Positions 33,306 to 44,990 of a stretch of 64,000 nucleotides of DNA are shown one piece after another; position 1 is the stretch's first letter; the number at the start of each line of letters is the position of its first letter. The stretch is taken from assembly GCF_004664715.2 (NCBI RefSeq), contig NC_051083.1, positions 113,732,347-113,796,346 of the forward strand, given 5' to 3'. Origin of the DNA: Peromyscus leucopus (lineage: Eukaryota > Chordata > Mammalia > Rodentia > Cricetidae). The notes under the pieces were generated by a model, which was given only the letters and a program-made list of their open reading frames with translations, ran no database searches and was not told the DNA's origin. The translations under genes and the position numbers were made by a program.

Positions 33306-33550
33306 AAAAATATTTTGGCTGAAATCCCATCTCTAGAGAAGCAGCCTTTCCTACCAGTTAGAAGTGGAGGGAGGAGAAGCTTTGGTTTGGATATGTTATA
33401 TGAGAGAAGAATAAAAAATAATAAAGTGACACATAAAAAACAAATAAATAAAACTTAAAGAGAAAACTCATAAACCAATTGGTGTTGATATGGTGGCAGC
33501 TGATACTGGGTCAACGGGTCATTTCTCTCCTGAACACATTTCTTTTTTCT

Positions 33551-33812
33551 TGACACCGGTCTTACTACGGAGTCCAGCTTTGCTTTGAACTTGCAATCTT
33601 CCTGTCTCAGCTTCCCAAGGGAAGAGATTACAGGTCTGCATTGCCGTACTTGATTTTCTCTCTGTTGCCTTCTTTCTTTGTTATTTCTATGTGGAGACGG
33701 CATCTAGTTATGTTGCCCAGGTTGGCCTTGATATTCTGAACTGAGGCTCAAACCATGCTCCCTTCTCAGCCTCCGACACAGCTGGCAATATAGGCATGCC
33801 CCGAGACACTGA
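33551..33812 (-). repeat. Two worn B1-like SINEs
   Basis: Reversed copies at about 33551-33655 and 33692-33812, both heavily diverged (tatgttgcccaggttggcct). Confidence 0.65.
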
Positions 33813-35065
33813 GCTTGCATTTTCATTTTCAGACACCACCTAGAACTCCTAGGCGGTCGCCTAAGGTGTCTGGGTAAGGAGCGGGGTGGGTCAGTCAGTA
33901 GGCGAGCTAGAAAGTGCTGGTTGGTAGTGCTGTCTCGTGTCCCATCATCCCTTGCCAGTCATCTCCGCCATGAACTATAAGGGGAGGAAGTGTGAAAGGC
34001 TGGAAACAGCTAAAAACTGCTCCTCTTTACTGGGAGTAAGAAAGATCAAGTTCCAGCCTTGGTCCTGCCTCCACCTAACTCCTCCCTCGGCCTCTGAGAT
34101 GGTGCCAATTTCTTCAGGACACACATTGAGATCTGTGGCTATGGCCACAACCAGCTGGACTCCGCCTCAGCAGAGCCCTAGAGTCCAAACTCATCTAACT
34201 TGGTTTCCAAAGGTCCTTAGCAGTCTGACCCCACCCTACCTACTCAGCCTCGTTCCCATGATTTCCCAACTCAAGCTGGGCTTCTAGCCCAGTGGTCTCC
34301 TCATGGTCCCCTGAGGGAACATTCCAGCCTCATTCATGGAATTTCTCAGGCTTGCCATCCCTTAGTGATCCTTTTTGTCTAATCAAACAGTACCCATCTA
34401 GCAAGGTCCCGAACATGTCCCCTAACCTCACAGAGCTGTTTGTGTTCTAGTAATTACAATCCACACCCCAGAGCCCCCCACCACACACACACTTTTAACT
34501 CCCCAGGGCCTTTAAGTTCTGTCACAAGATTCTTTTAGCCCATGTGGTCTTGAATTGCTAATTATTTCTTGTATATCTTTTCTTTCTCCAGCAGGCAGTA
34601 AACTCCATGAAATCAAGCTGTACTTGATTTTCTTTTGTTTCCAACCTACATCTGAGTATCCATGAATTTAACCCATGTAAACTGTCAAGGTACAGGCTCT
34701 GGCTGATTTTAGGATCACAGACTAGAAGTATGGTTGGCCAGCAGTTGGGAGACAAAGGGCTAGGAACTCAGATACCACTTTTCCTTTCTTGCTGCAATCC
34801 CGTTATAGCAACAAATGCCAGAGTGAGTTATTTGTCCAAGCACCATTGAGAAGGCAGTTGATAATCAGGTTATCATCAAAAGCATTAGCTTTTTTGTACA
34901 AACCACAGTCCCACCCTGGGAATATTGAGTTCAAGTCACATCACTGTACCCTTGGGAACGGTGTCATGATTTTGTACCAGGTCTAAGATCCAAAATGATT
35001 TGAGAGAATGGGATATGAGAAAAACTCTATGAAGTCAAACATTTGTGTTTGGGGGTGGGGGAGGA
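33813..35065. other. Unique part of Elf4 intron 1, no gene seen
   Basis: Apart from a short CA/CCACAC stretch near 34478-34492, no repeat or exon is recognised. Confidence 0.4.
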
Positions 35066-35172
35066 AGGGGTAACAAGGTCTTGCTCTATAGCTCAAGCTA
35101 ACCTCAAACATCAGTCTCTGCCTCAGCATCTAAATAGTTAGGGCTATAGGCATGTGCCACTATGCCCAGCTA
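35066..35172 (-). repeat. Worn B1 SINE
   Basis: Reversed, ending gcatgtgccactatgcccag. Confidence 0.65.
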
Positions 35173-35315
35173 TACTTTGGTTATAGGAGATCTGCTATCT
35201 TTGCAGACATGATTGAAAGGGGATAAGCAAGGCATGTATACAATGACGTATGGAAGAAATCTTGGATTTATTCACTAAAAACAGGCAAAACAATGTCGTT
35301 CTACAAATGTACAGT

Positions 35316-35510
35316 AAAGTTAAGGTACCCGCTGGGCGTTGGTGGCGCACGCCTTTAATCCCAGCACTTGGGAGGCAGAGCCAGGCGGATCTCTGTGAGT
35401 TTGAGGCCAGCCTGGTCTACAGAGTAAGATCCAGGAAAGGTGCAAAGCTACACAGAGAACCCCTGTCTCAAAAAAACAAAACCAGAAACAAAAAAAAAGT
35501 TAAGGTACCC
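35316..35510 (+). repeat. B1 SINE with 15-base target-site duplication
   Basis: AAAGTTAAGGTACCC occurs at 35316-35330 and again at 35496-35510. The B1 between is near consensus with the caggaaaggtgcaaag right half. Confidence 0.95.
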
Positions 35511-35715
35511 TTTAGCCACAGAACATCACTAAAAAGCATCATCTAAAACAACAGTAATATCAAGCACATACCTGATTATAAGATTCAAAAGCAAAGCCAG
35601 GGGAAGCTGTTTTAATAATTAATACAAATAGAGTGTATTCAAGTATTAAAAGAAAATTATACAGACATTTTTAAACTTCATATGGTATGGCAAAGGACTT
35701 AAAGTAACCAAAATC

Positions 35716-35950
35716 TGGGCTGGCAAGATGGCAGGTGATGGCCTCAGTTCAGTCCCTGGAACCTACCATGGAAGGAGAGAACTGACTCCCAAAGGTCGTC
35801 CTCTGACCTCCACATACACTTGGTGGTTTGAGTCCGTGCCCACGCTCACATATGTATCACACACACATACATACACACACTCACACACACACATACACAT
35901 TTACACATACGCACACACACACACACACACACTCACACACACACACACTA
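35716..35950 (+). repeat. B3-type SINE with AC-rich tail
   Basis: gggctggcaagatggcaggt to cgtcctctgacctccacata, then an imperfect (CA)n to 35948. Confidence 0.75.
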
Positions 35951-36185
35951 AAAATTTTAAATGACTTCAAAAATAATCAAAATAAGGCTGGAAGAGTTCT
36001 TGCCTAGCCCACACAAAGTTCTGGATCTCTATACTGAAAAATTAACTCAAAATGTATCACAGACCAAAATTCGAAGCCTAAAATTATAAAAGAAAACATA
36101 TGATGAAATAGTCGAGATTTAGGCCTAGGCAAAGAGTTCTTAGACGTAGTACTGAAAGCATGATCTATAAAAGGAAAAATGAAGG

Positions 36186-36262
36186 CTTAGGACATAGTTC
36201 AGTGGTAAGGCATTTGCTTAGTGCGAAAAGACCCGAGGTTCAATTCCCAGCTCAATAGGGAA
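36186..36262 (+). repeat. ID SINE
   Basis: gacatagttcagtggtaagg to gaggttcaattcccagctca. Confidence 0.75.
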
Positions 36263-36382
36263 AGAAAAATAGTGATCAGTTGCATTTTGGCTAGGACTGA
36301 GTGCAAAACTAAAGCCTTCTAGAACTAGACAGTGGCGTACACCTGTAATCCCAGCACTTGGGAGGTGGAGGCAGAAGGATCA

Positions 36383-37450
36383 GAAAAGAGACAATGTTCG
36401 TAAAGCAGGAATCTGACAGGGCTCCTGTATCTAGAGTGTACAACGGACTTTCTGGGCCATAGACTTGAGCAGACACTTCACCAAAGAAGAGATATAGACA
36501 GTGAATAAGCACACGGAAAATGGTCAGCATAGTAAATAATTAGGGAAATGTCAATTGAAATTATAACGAAACCCAAAGGCACATCTGCGAAAATGGCCAA
36601 AAGTAGGAAGGGCACCCCCCTTACATACCATCGTCAGTGAAGATGAACAACTTGGGCTTCTCATTCTTTGGGAGGAGAGGGGGCGTGTAAAATGGTAAAG
36701 TCATTTTGAAAACAGTGTAATAGTTTCTTTAAAAGTAGAACCATCACTACTGTTACAATCTAGTTACTTTTCTTCCAGGTATTTAGCCAAAAGAAAAGGA
36801 AACATAGCCACAAAAAGATTTGCACACATATGTTCAGAGCAGCTTTGTTTGCAATAGTTTTTAAAAACTGGGAAAAAAGCATCAAATGTCCACAGGCTGA
36901 TGAACAGATAAAGAGTGTGTGCTTTATCCATACAATGGAATGCTACTTTGCAATAAAAAAGAATGAAACATCCGTTAGGCATGATGGCGTAATCCTTTAA
37001 TCTCAGAACTCCGGAGGCAGAGGTAGGCAGATCTCAGTGAGCGAGAGCCATCTGGTCTACATGGTTAAATTACAGGGCCAACCAGGGCTACAAAGTGAGA
37101 CCCTGTCTCAAAAGAGTAAGGGGGGAGGAGAGAGGGAGAGAAAGTGAAGAAGAAACCCTGATATATACAAAAACAAGGAAGAGTTTTAACATAAATATGC
37201 AGAGAGAAGCCAGACCAGAAAAGACTGCATGATTCCAATTATATGAAACTTTAGAAAAGGCAAACTGATCTATAGTGACAGAAACCAGAGCAGTAGTTGC
37301 CTTAGGGTGGGAGGTGGGATCGCCAAAGGGCACAAGGAAACTTCCCAGAAGCTCCGCAAATGCTAGCTCTCTCTTGAATGTGGTGATGGTTTGCCGGCTC
37401 TCTCTATAAGTCACACAGTATCAAATCGTACCCTTGGAAGTATCTGCCAT
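36383..37450 (+). repeat. Old L1M LINE 3' end, split by a B1 at about 36975-37120
   Basis: The left part matches the end of L1 ORF2 as DNA (cagacacttcaccaaagaag, atacaatggaatgctacttt). It is full of stops. The right part is old L1 3'UTR (gcatgattccaattatatga, ttgttgtacactggtgtaaa). A partial B1 also precedes it at 36318-36382. Confidence 0.8.
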
Positions 37451-37551
37451 TTGTTGTACACTGGTGTAAAGCTGTGAGGTAAAATGAAAGTAAAGGTGCC
37501 CTGGTTTGTACAAAGTAACAACCAGCAGGAGAACTAGAGAAGTAACACTGT

Positions 37552-37688
37552 CAGCCGGAGGCGGCGCGTCTTTAATCCCAGCAGGCTCAAGAGGCAGAGG
37601 CAGGCGGATCTAAGTGTTTAAGGCCAGCCTGGTCCAGGACAGCCCCGGCCACACACAGAAACTTTGTCTCAAAAAAACAAAACAAAAA
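37552..37688 (+). repeat. B1 SINE
   Basis: ggcggcgcgtctttaatccc to aactttgtctc and an A-rich tail. Confidence 0.85.
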
Positions 37689-38884
37689 TAGAAGTAACTG
37701 TAAAAGCCAACATTGACTGTGGTTTTGTCATTATGTGTCATTTCTATATGACTTGACTGTGTCGTGTTGCCTTGCCACAGTAGTGAAGACAGAAAAGGCA
37801 ATGCTTCCCTGGAATATATATTCTCTGATGCTACCAGCAGAGTCACATTCTGAAGCTGGGACTTATCACACAGGCTGATTGTGGTGGGCTTATGATGTTG
37901 TATCTCCGGCTTTCTCATGCCAATGTTACTTTACCACCCAGCCTGGAATGCCCCTAGAACATAGCCAATGGTCTGTCTTCCCTCTTTGGAGAGGCCATCT
38001 GTCCTCTCACCTGCAGGAAGCCTTCCCCAAGGAAGCTCAGGAAGAAAAATGATCTTTCTCGAGGCAAGTCATTAGTCCCCCATTATGCAATTTAGAACTA
38101 TGAAATGTCCCACCTGCTAACAGTAAGGACACCACACATGTCCCTGACACTCTAGAATGGGGTTTGGAGTCTCTAAGAAGGGATCTGGGTCTGTTCCCCC
38201 TTCTTTTTTCTTTTTTCTTTCTTCTTTTTTTTTTTTTTTTAGATCACTGTGGTGTTAAGGAACTGGTCACCTTGTGAGCTTGTAAAGGCATCTGCTTTCT
38301 GCACATGGACTTTCACAGACTCAGAAGTGTTGAACTATCACTATTATCCTAGAAAACACTGGAAAACCACAGATTATCACCTCAGTTTGCACCTGAGTAC
38401 CAGTGTTATCAGGTTATCAGGTATTTAAGGAGGTTAAGACTAATTGTCGACTCTCCCATTGCTCAAGGCCTAGCTTTCTTAACTTGATGGGCGGGGACCA
38501 AGGGATCCAGTAGCATGCCCGCCCCACTTAGGGTGGTCCACGGCTAGTCCGCTGTATCCAGATACAGCAGATGGGACCTCCAAGTCATCTTGAGAGGCCT
38601 TGGGAAAAGGTTTCTGGACCCTGAGATCTCCTGGCCAAAGGCTGTGTCCCAGGCTCAAACAAAGGCTTTTGGGCATTTTCCCAGCAGGCACCCAGCATCT
38701 CTGTCAACTGAAAGGTGGGGGAAACAAGTCAAGCAGTGGTGAGCACAGAGTTGGCCAACTGGCTTCCAGGGTTCTGTCCTCAGGAGGCAAACAACCAACT
38801 GATGATTGCTAAATAGTCCCCAGGGGTAGAATGTTAGGCCTTCTCTCGAAGGAACAAACTTCCTCTGATTTCTTCTTCTTCTTT
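37689..38884. other. Unique part of Elf4 intron 1
   Basis: A T-rich run lies at 38205-38241. No exon is recognised. Confidence 0.4.
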
Positions 38885-39022
38885 TGTTAGAGACAAGGTT
38901 TCACTTTGTAGCTGAGGCTGGCCTGGAACTTGCCATGTAGGCCAGGCAAGCCTTGAACTCTCCATCTTCCAGCCTCAGCCCCCAAAGTGGTGAGACGACA
39001 CTGTGCATCATCACACCTAGCT
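38885..39022 (-). repeat. B1 SINE (older)
   Basis: Reversed B1 with agagacaaggtttcactttg. Confidence 0.8.
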
Positions 39023-39139
39023 CACTTCTGATTTTTTCAGTGGATATTCAAGACAAAAAACGATGAAGACCGGGGGAAATGGCAATATCAATACAAATAT
39101 TCAAAACAAGTCCCACTCTTGGAAATGTCGTTAAATTTG

Positions 39140-39285
39140 TGTTGGTGTGCACGTGGCTCATATGTGGAGGTCAGAGGGCAGCTTGCAGGGATGTCTGTCC
39201 TTCCACCATGTCGGCTCCAGGGACGGAGCTTAGGTCCTCAGGCTCGGCAGGAGCACCTCCCCCCACTGAGCTACCTTGGTGGCTC
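39140..39285 (-). repeat. B3-like SINE
   Basis: tgtggaggtcagagggcagc to ctgagctaccttggtggctc, reversed. Confidence 0.65.
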
Positions 39286-39347
39286 AAGCTCCACTCTTTA
39301 AATAAGATTTCTTAGTCATTAACGTGTGCTGTGTGCGTGCTTATGTG

Positions 39348-39349
<2 letters not shown>

Positions 39350-39401
<52 letters not shown>

Positions 39402-39632
39402 GTGGGAGGGAGGGGTGCCTGCAGAGCCAGCAGAAGGTGTCAGGTCCCCTCAAGCTGACGTTCCAGGCAGGTGCGAGCTGCCCGACATGAGTTCTGGAGA
39501 CCGGAGCTTCGGCAAGCAGGCTCTTATCCATGGAGCCATCACTCCAGCTGCTCAAGCTCCACTATTAACTGCAGAACTGCCTACCACTCCAAATGGCTTC
39601 ATAGATAACACACACACACACACACACACACG
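39350..39632. repeat. (TG)n, reversed B3 body, then (CA)n
   Basis: A GT tract lies at 39351-39398, a reversed B3-like body at 39403-39552 and a CA tract at 39608-39632. Confidence 0.85.
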
Positions 39633-39894
39633 TTTGCACACGCTGCTTCTTCCGTAGTCCCTCTTTATCCTTCACGATGGCAGAGTTAACAAAATGTTAG
39701 CAGAAAAAGCTGTACAACCACCCTGGTGTTTCCACGAATGGGGTGGCATACTCTGTCGGCGCTTCTGGCAAAGGGGTTCATTAACCCAGGGATCTTGGCA
39801 AAGTCCCCTTTGTGACTTTGTGATCAGGGAAAAGATTGTGTGACTGGCAACAACAATCTCAGGCCAGGACTGATAATAATACCAGGCAATACTT

Positions 39895-40075
39895 ACTGGG
39901 TGGGTACAATGTACAAGGCAATATGCTCAGTGTTTCACATACATTATCTCTTTTGTCACTCCTTCCTGTGACATGACAGTGAGACCCAGACAGGTTAAGT
40001 CAACGAGCCCATTGTCTGTCACACAACTAGAACCTGGCAGGTCTGGGATAAGAATGCATATAGACTGCCCTCCCC
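39895..40075 (+). repeat. MIR SINE
   Basis: cattatctcttttgtcactc, gtgagacccagacaggttaa and acacaactagaacctggcag follow MIR order. Confidence 0.75.
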
Positions 40076-40261
40076 TTCTCGAGACAGAAATGCTCCTTGA
40101 GGAGGATATTGTGTCAGACTAGAAGAAGACAGGAAGCTTCCAGAAGGGCAGGTAGACTAAGAGGCAGGAAGTATCTGCACTGGACAAGAAATGGCCTATC
40201 TAGAGGTAGGAAGTTAAGCTTGTTCAACTTGGATCATCTACTGAACCCCTCAATTTTTTGT

Positions 40262-40408
40262 TCTGCTTTTGTTGTGGCAAGGTCTCTCTACTACGTAGCC
40301 CTGGCTGTCCTGGAACTCCATATGTAGACTAGGCTGGCCTCAAACTCAGAGACCCACCTGCCTCTCTGCCTCTCAGGTGCTGAGAGTAAAGGTGTGTGCC
40401 ACCACACT
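40262..40408 (-). repeat. B1 SINE
   Basis: Reversed B1, tagccctggctgtcctggaa to aaaggtgtgtgccaccacac. Confidence 0.9.
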
Positions 40409-40510
40409 CTTGTTTCTTGTTACCCTCTTTGAGAAATGTTCCAGAACTTTCCTTGAAGACCCTGCTGCATTCAACACCCTTCTCAGCAGAGCCTCGCCTT
40501 TCCTCTGGGA

Positions 40511-40522
40511 GCAGGCTGGGTT

Positions 40523-40586
<64 letters not shown>

Positions 40587-40725
40587 TCTCTCTTGGTTTT
40601 TCGAGACAGGGTTTCTCTGTGTTATTTTGGAGCCTGTCCTGGAACTCACTCTGTAGCCCAGGCTGGCCTCGAACTCACAGAGATCCACCTGGCTCTGCCT
40701 CCCTAGTGCTGGGATTAGCCTGGCC
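40511..40725 (-). repeat. (CT)n tract and truncated B1 SINE
   Basis: A CT tract (40511-40594) joins the tail of a reversed B1 (40596-40722) that lacks its last bases. Confidence 0.9.
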
Positions 40726-42514
40726 AGGCTGGGTCTCTTTATCAAGAAATTCACCATATGACACAGTTTCCCAGTCCAAATCAAGGCATTCTAGTAGGTC
40801 CCTTTATGTTTTTAAATGCACCGAGGACAGGAAGGCCAGAAGGGAGCAAGAAGAGAACAAACCAAAGCGGAGTGGAGGTAATCCAGGTGTTTTTATCCAG
40901 TTAAACCTAACGAGAGCCAAAGCCCTCCTCCCATCCAGCCGCGGAAGACACAAAAGTAGAAGAAACACATGGTGAATTTCTGGTGGCCAGGCACAAACGT
41001 GAGACTCTCTAGACTTCAACTCCCAGCTGACTGGGTGGGGGCCGGTGATGAAAACCTTTGCTCTCCACCTCCAGGGTTCCAGAGAAGTCTCAAAACCTGG
41101 GGAAAGGTGGGACCTCGGCAGCCCGTTTCTCCTGGGAACAATTGTGGCATGTTGATGGCACAGTTGCTTTGATGTCGTCTACCTCTCGTTTCCCGTCCTT
41201 CCCTCCTTCCCTCGTCTCCTCGCCTGCCTGTGTTGGAAGTGCAGCTAATAATGAGAGCCTCTCAGCTTGGGTGGCAGGGAAGCCTGGCCATCCTTTGTGC
41301 ATTATCAATACAGGCCGGCTCACTGTCTAGGCCAACCATTTTGTATGTCCTGAAGTGGAGATCGAGGACTGCACGAAGCCACCCACACTCCCTGACCTGC
41401 TCTTTTATGTGACATGCATTTACCAAACAATCATCCAGGCTTCGAAGGTCAGTCCGTGGCCAGGGAATAGAGAGAAAGCCGTCCTTTCTCCCTTTTCTGC
41501 CCAGCCACGTCTCCCCCTCGCTGCCCCCGCCCCCTTTCAAGGTCTAGCTCTCACCCGAATCCCTCACAAAGCCTTCCCCTCCCTCTTCTGGCTGCTGCTG
41601 ACCTCAGAGTCCTGGCCGTGCTGGCCTCTGCTCCAAGAAGTACAATTAGCACCTGACCAGCCCCTGGCCTGGCTGCTTGTCCTCGCCTCTGATTGTTTCA
41701 GTCTCTTAGTCATCTCTGGCCCACCACCTCCTTCCCTCAGCTCCCCCACAGCCCATAGCACAGGTTGGGCACACAGTAGGTGTTAATAAATGTCTGCTGA
41801 TTTGAAACTCAGCAGCCCCTATGAGGTCAGAACCCTCATAAGCACCCCGACCAGCAGTTTCTTGGCAACCAGCGCTGGGGCCCCGCGCTACAGGGCATTA
41901 GCAACACAGCCGCTATTACGAGACACACACACGAGGCTCAGCAGCCAGAGATTTGCAGGCAGGTTGGTGTTGATGAGAAAAGCCCCTGACCCCTAGGAAA
42001 GCGCCCGTGGGATTCTGGGTACCTTTCCCGAGTTTCTTTTCTCCCCTGCAGAACTAGTTTTCAGTCTGAGAACCACAGAGGGAATAAATTGGCGGTGAAG
42101 CCAGAAACCTTTTTGCAGCTTAGAAAACCAGGAGTGATAACCAAGGCCAGGCTGGGGTCAGGCCCAGAACAGAGGAGCAAGGGTTGCCCAAGGCTCTTCC
42201 CAATTCATCAGGGGACTATGGGATGTGAAGGAGGCATGCCAGGCGTGAGCCAGAGCTTTAGGGGTGTTTGGGAGGGGCCCTAAGTAATGCCATCCTGCCC
42301 TGACACCCAGTAAATCACAGTCCAAGTGCCTGCCACTTGCAGCCTGTACATGAGCCCACTTTCTCTTCCTTCTCCTTCACCAAATCTTAGGGCAGGCTTG
42401 AGGGACAGACAACATCCAGACCAGAACCAAACCATGGTCCCCAAGAAAGGAGAGGCCTGGCTCCCCATCCTGGCCCAGGAATTTGAGTTTGGCTTTACTT
42501 CCTTTGTATTTTGT
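40726..42514. other. Unique part of Elf4 intron 1, with an L2/MIR end at about 41755-41805
   Basis: The L2/MIR end reads gcacacagtaggtgttaata. No exon is recognised. The sequence is SINE-poor, which may reflect selection. Confidence 0.45.
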
Positions 42515-42676
42515 GGATGGGTGTTTTGACTGCATGTATATCTGTGTATATCTGTGCATCACATGTGTGCTCCGGGTGCTCAAGGAGGTCAGAATCCCTG
42601 GGACTGGAGTTACAGATGGTTGTGAGCCACCATGTTGGACCAAACCCCAGTCCTCTGCAAAAGCAGCCAGTGCTTC
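42515..42676 (-). repeat. B3 SINE
   Basis: Reversed B3: gactggagttacagatggtt, then cccagtcctctgcaaaagca. Confidence 0.85.
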
Positions 42677-42984
42677 AGTTTGGCCTTAAACTACATTATT
42701 TATACAGACAACTCATCCAATCTCTCCGGACTCCTCCTACATCCTACCACCATTTCAGCCTACATTCTACCCTGGAAGGCAAGTGGTGTCTTCTTCATCT
42801 CTTTTCTCCACTGACACTTTAGCTGGGGCCAGCTCAGTACTAAGACCAGCTCGCAGCAAATGTTTGCCGAGCTGAATCTTGGGCAGTGTGTTTGCCACTA
42901 TCAGAGTGCCAATTGCTGTGTGCTGGGTACCACACAGTGTTCTAATAAGCAGCCTATATGTATGGATGTATTTGTTCCTCTCCA

Positions 42985-43095
42985 ACTTTATAAGGCAAGT
43001 TTCTCTTGCCACGTCAGGAAATTAAGGCATACAACTGATGTGGGGGGGGCACATAACTAGTAAACGACAAAGCTGGAGTTTCAACCCAGACAGGC
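42985..43095 (+). repeat. MIR SINE fragment
   Basis: cacgtcaggaaattaaggca then cacataactagtaaacgac and aagctggagtttcaaccc. Confidence 0.7.
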
Positions 43096-43527
43096 TAGCT
43101 CTAGTGACTTGGGGCAGAATGAGAAAGTTGGGGAAGCCCAGGAGTAAAGGGTTCCATGGGAAAGCCATACTCTCAGCCAGTGGCTGACTGGGCCTTTCTG
43201 GGTGCAAAGAGCTACATTTTTGAAGCCCTGGGGTCATTTTCACTACGTTGTCAGGCTCAGGACAGGTTACAGGGCCCTCCTTTTTAGGTCCCAACCGATA
43301 GCAGAGGAAGCTTAAGCTAGGGTGCCATCACTTAGCACTCTGTGAAGAAGGCTGGATTTGGGGGCCCCCGGATGGGCCAGGGGTGGGCACTAGTTTCTGA
43401 GTAGCCAGCAAAACAGTAAAGTGGAGGGAGGAATGCCAGGCATAGTTGCAAACAAGCCACTCCTTCGGCTCACAAAGAGAGGCTGGGTGAGGGTGCTAAT
43501 GGTGGAGCTTGCTTCATAGACACCCCC

Positions 43528-43530
<3 letters not shown>

Positions 43531-43573
<43 letters not shown>
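43531..43573. repeat. (CA)n microsatellite
   Basis: About 20 CA units. Confidence 0.97.
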
Positions 43574-43574
<1 letters not shown>

Positions 43575-44399
43575 ACAAGAGATCACGGGCTTTGAACCCA
43601 GCGCCAGAGACACCCATATGCAAGGCAGCTTCTTAGGGCAGCTCCTGGTTGTCACTGATAATCTTCGAACACCTAGAGAGAGCTCCTGTGAGCCTAGCTT
43701 TTTTTCTGCACGGGCTCAAGAAAGCACATTATAACTGGGAAATCTGACTGACATTCTTCCTTGGCTTACAAATTTCCTGGGCATTTTCGATGCCAAAGTA
43801 CCCTGTCTCCCCAAAGAGGAGAGAGATAGATAGGTTCCCTTCACCTCCCTCCATCCTGGCATTCAGGCCAAGCAAGGGTCAGCTCACAGGAGTTGAGTCC
43901 CTAATGGGTGTGCCCACCAGCTGTTGGAGCCAGCTGTGGTGGCTCAGGCCAGGGGTGGTGACCTCACTTCCGCTCTTACCTCCCCAGAACTCCTCCCATT
44001 TGAGGCCCCACCAGGCCAAAATCGAGAAGTCCAAGGTTAACTGTTACTCCCCACTTTAAGAGCTAATTAAAATGATTAGGTACAATGAACTGTCAAACAT
44101 TAACTAGAAGAAGCTGCAGGACCAGACAGGCCTCTATCTCAGGCAGAGGGATGAGGGGAAGGAATCAAAGGGTCATCAAATCCCTGGGCTCCTCAGCTGG
44201 GGTGCGGTGGTGGTTGGGGGTACCCAAGAGAACCCTGCTGGGCCCAGATGCCAAAGGGTCAGGAGGTAACTCATCAGGAAGTCTAAATCCCAGGCCCAAT
44301 CCCGACGAAAGGGCAGCAAGTTTAGGGGTACCGTGGAGGGGACAGGAATTCATAAAGTGGTTGCCAGCTCAGCAGTCTCTGAACCGCCAAAGCCAGACT

Positions 44400-44990
44400 C
44401 TGGCATTGGGGAGACCTTTGCGCTGTGCGGTTGCTGAGTCCCCTCGGATGTATCAGGAGAGGAAGCCAAGAGGCGGGAGAACCTTGGAGAGCGGGAACGC
44501 GGGAGCGGGAAGCCTGGCGGCTGGCTTACACGGAAACTCCAGCCCCTGCCAAGAGGTCTCTATTTTGGCAGTTCAGGTCTCCAAGTCATAGGTTTACGTG
44601 CGAGCGTGTGTGCGAGCGTGTGTGTGTTCGCGCGCGCGCGCGCGCGCACGATTATGTGTGTGTGTGTGTGTGCGTGTCTAAAGTGCCTGGCTGTGAAAGC
44701 CCTAGGGGCCACCGGTTCAGCCTAGCCCAGTCGCTCCAGTCTGCTCAACCTCCTGCCCTCCTGCCCTCGGGCGCTGAGATTGGGGGTTGGGGGGGAGAGA
44801 GCGCCGCAGTCACCAACAGCCCTTCCACGGAACCTAAGCTGCCCCGGGCTGGAGAAAAGTGCCTTTCCCGCCCGGCTTCTGCCAATCAGTTCTATTTCTT
44901 GTCGGATCAGGAGCCCGGGCTCTGCACAGTACACACTCCACCAGCCGAGGCTGACGCACCCTTCTCGGCCCCCCCACCCCCCAACCCTAC
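44400..44990. other. CpG-island shore with Z-DNA-prone repeat
   Basis: GC content rises gradually toward the Elf4 promoter. An alternating GT/GC tract lies at about 44600-44675. No exon is recognised. Confidence 0.5.
44600..44680. repeat. Alternating (GT)/(GC) tract, Z-DNA prone
   Basis: GT-rich sequence surrounds an uninterrupted run of about 10 GC units at 44630-44648, followed by (TG)n. Confidence 0.9.

Noticed and set aside
36383..36980. Possible reverse-transcriptase coding sequence
   Set aside because: It is an old L1 ORF2 end with stops and frameshifts, interrupted by SINEs. No functional frame remains.
39355..39657. Cys-Val and Thr-His repeat peptides from GT/CA tracts (also near 7846, 35860, 43540, 50650, 51600, 58100)
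   Set aside because: These are microsatellite translations, not proteins.
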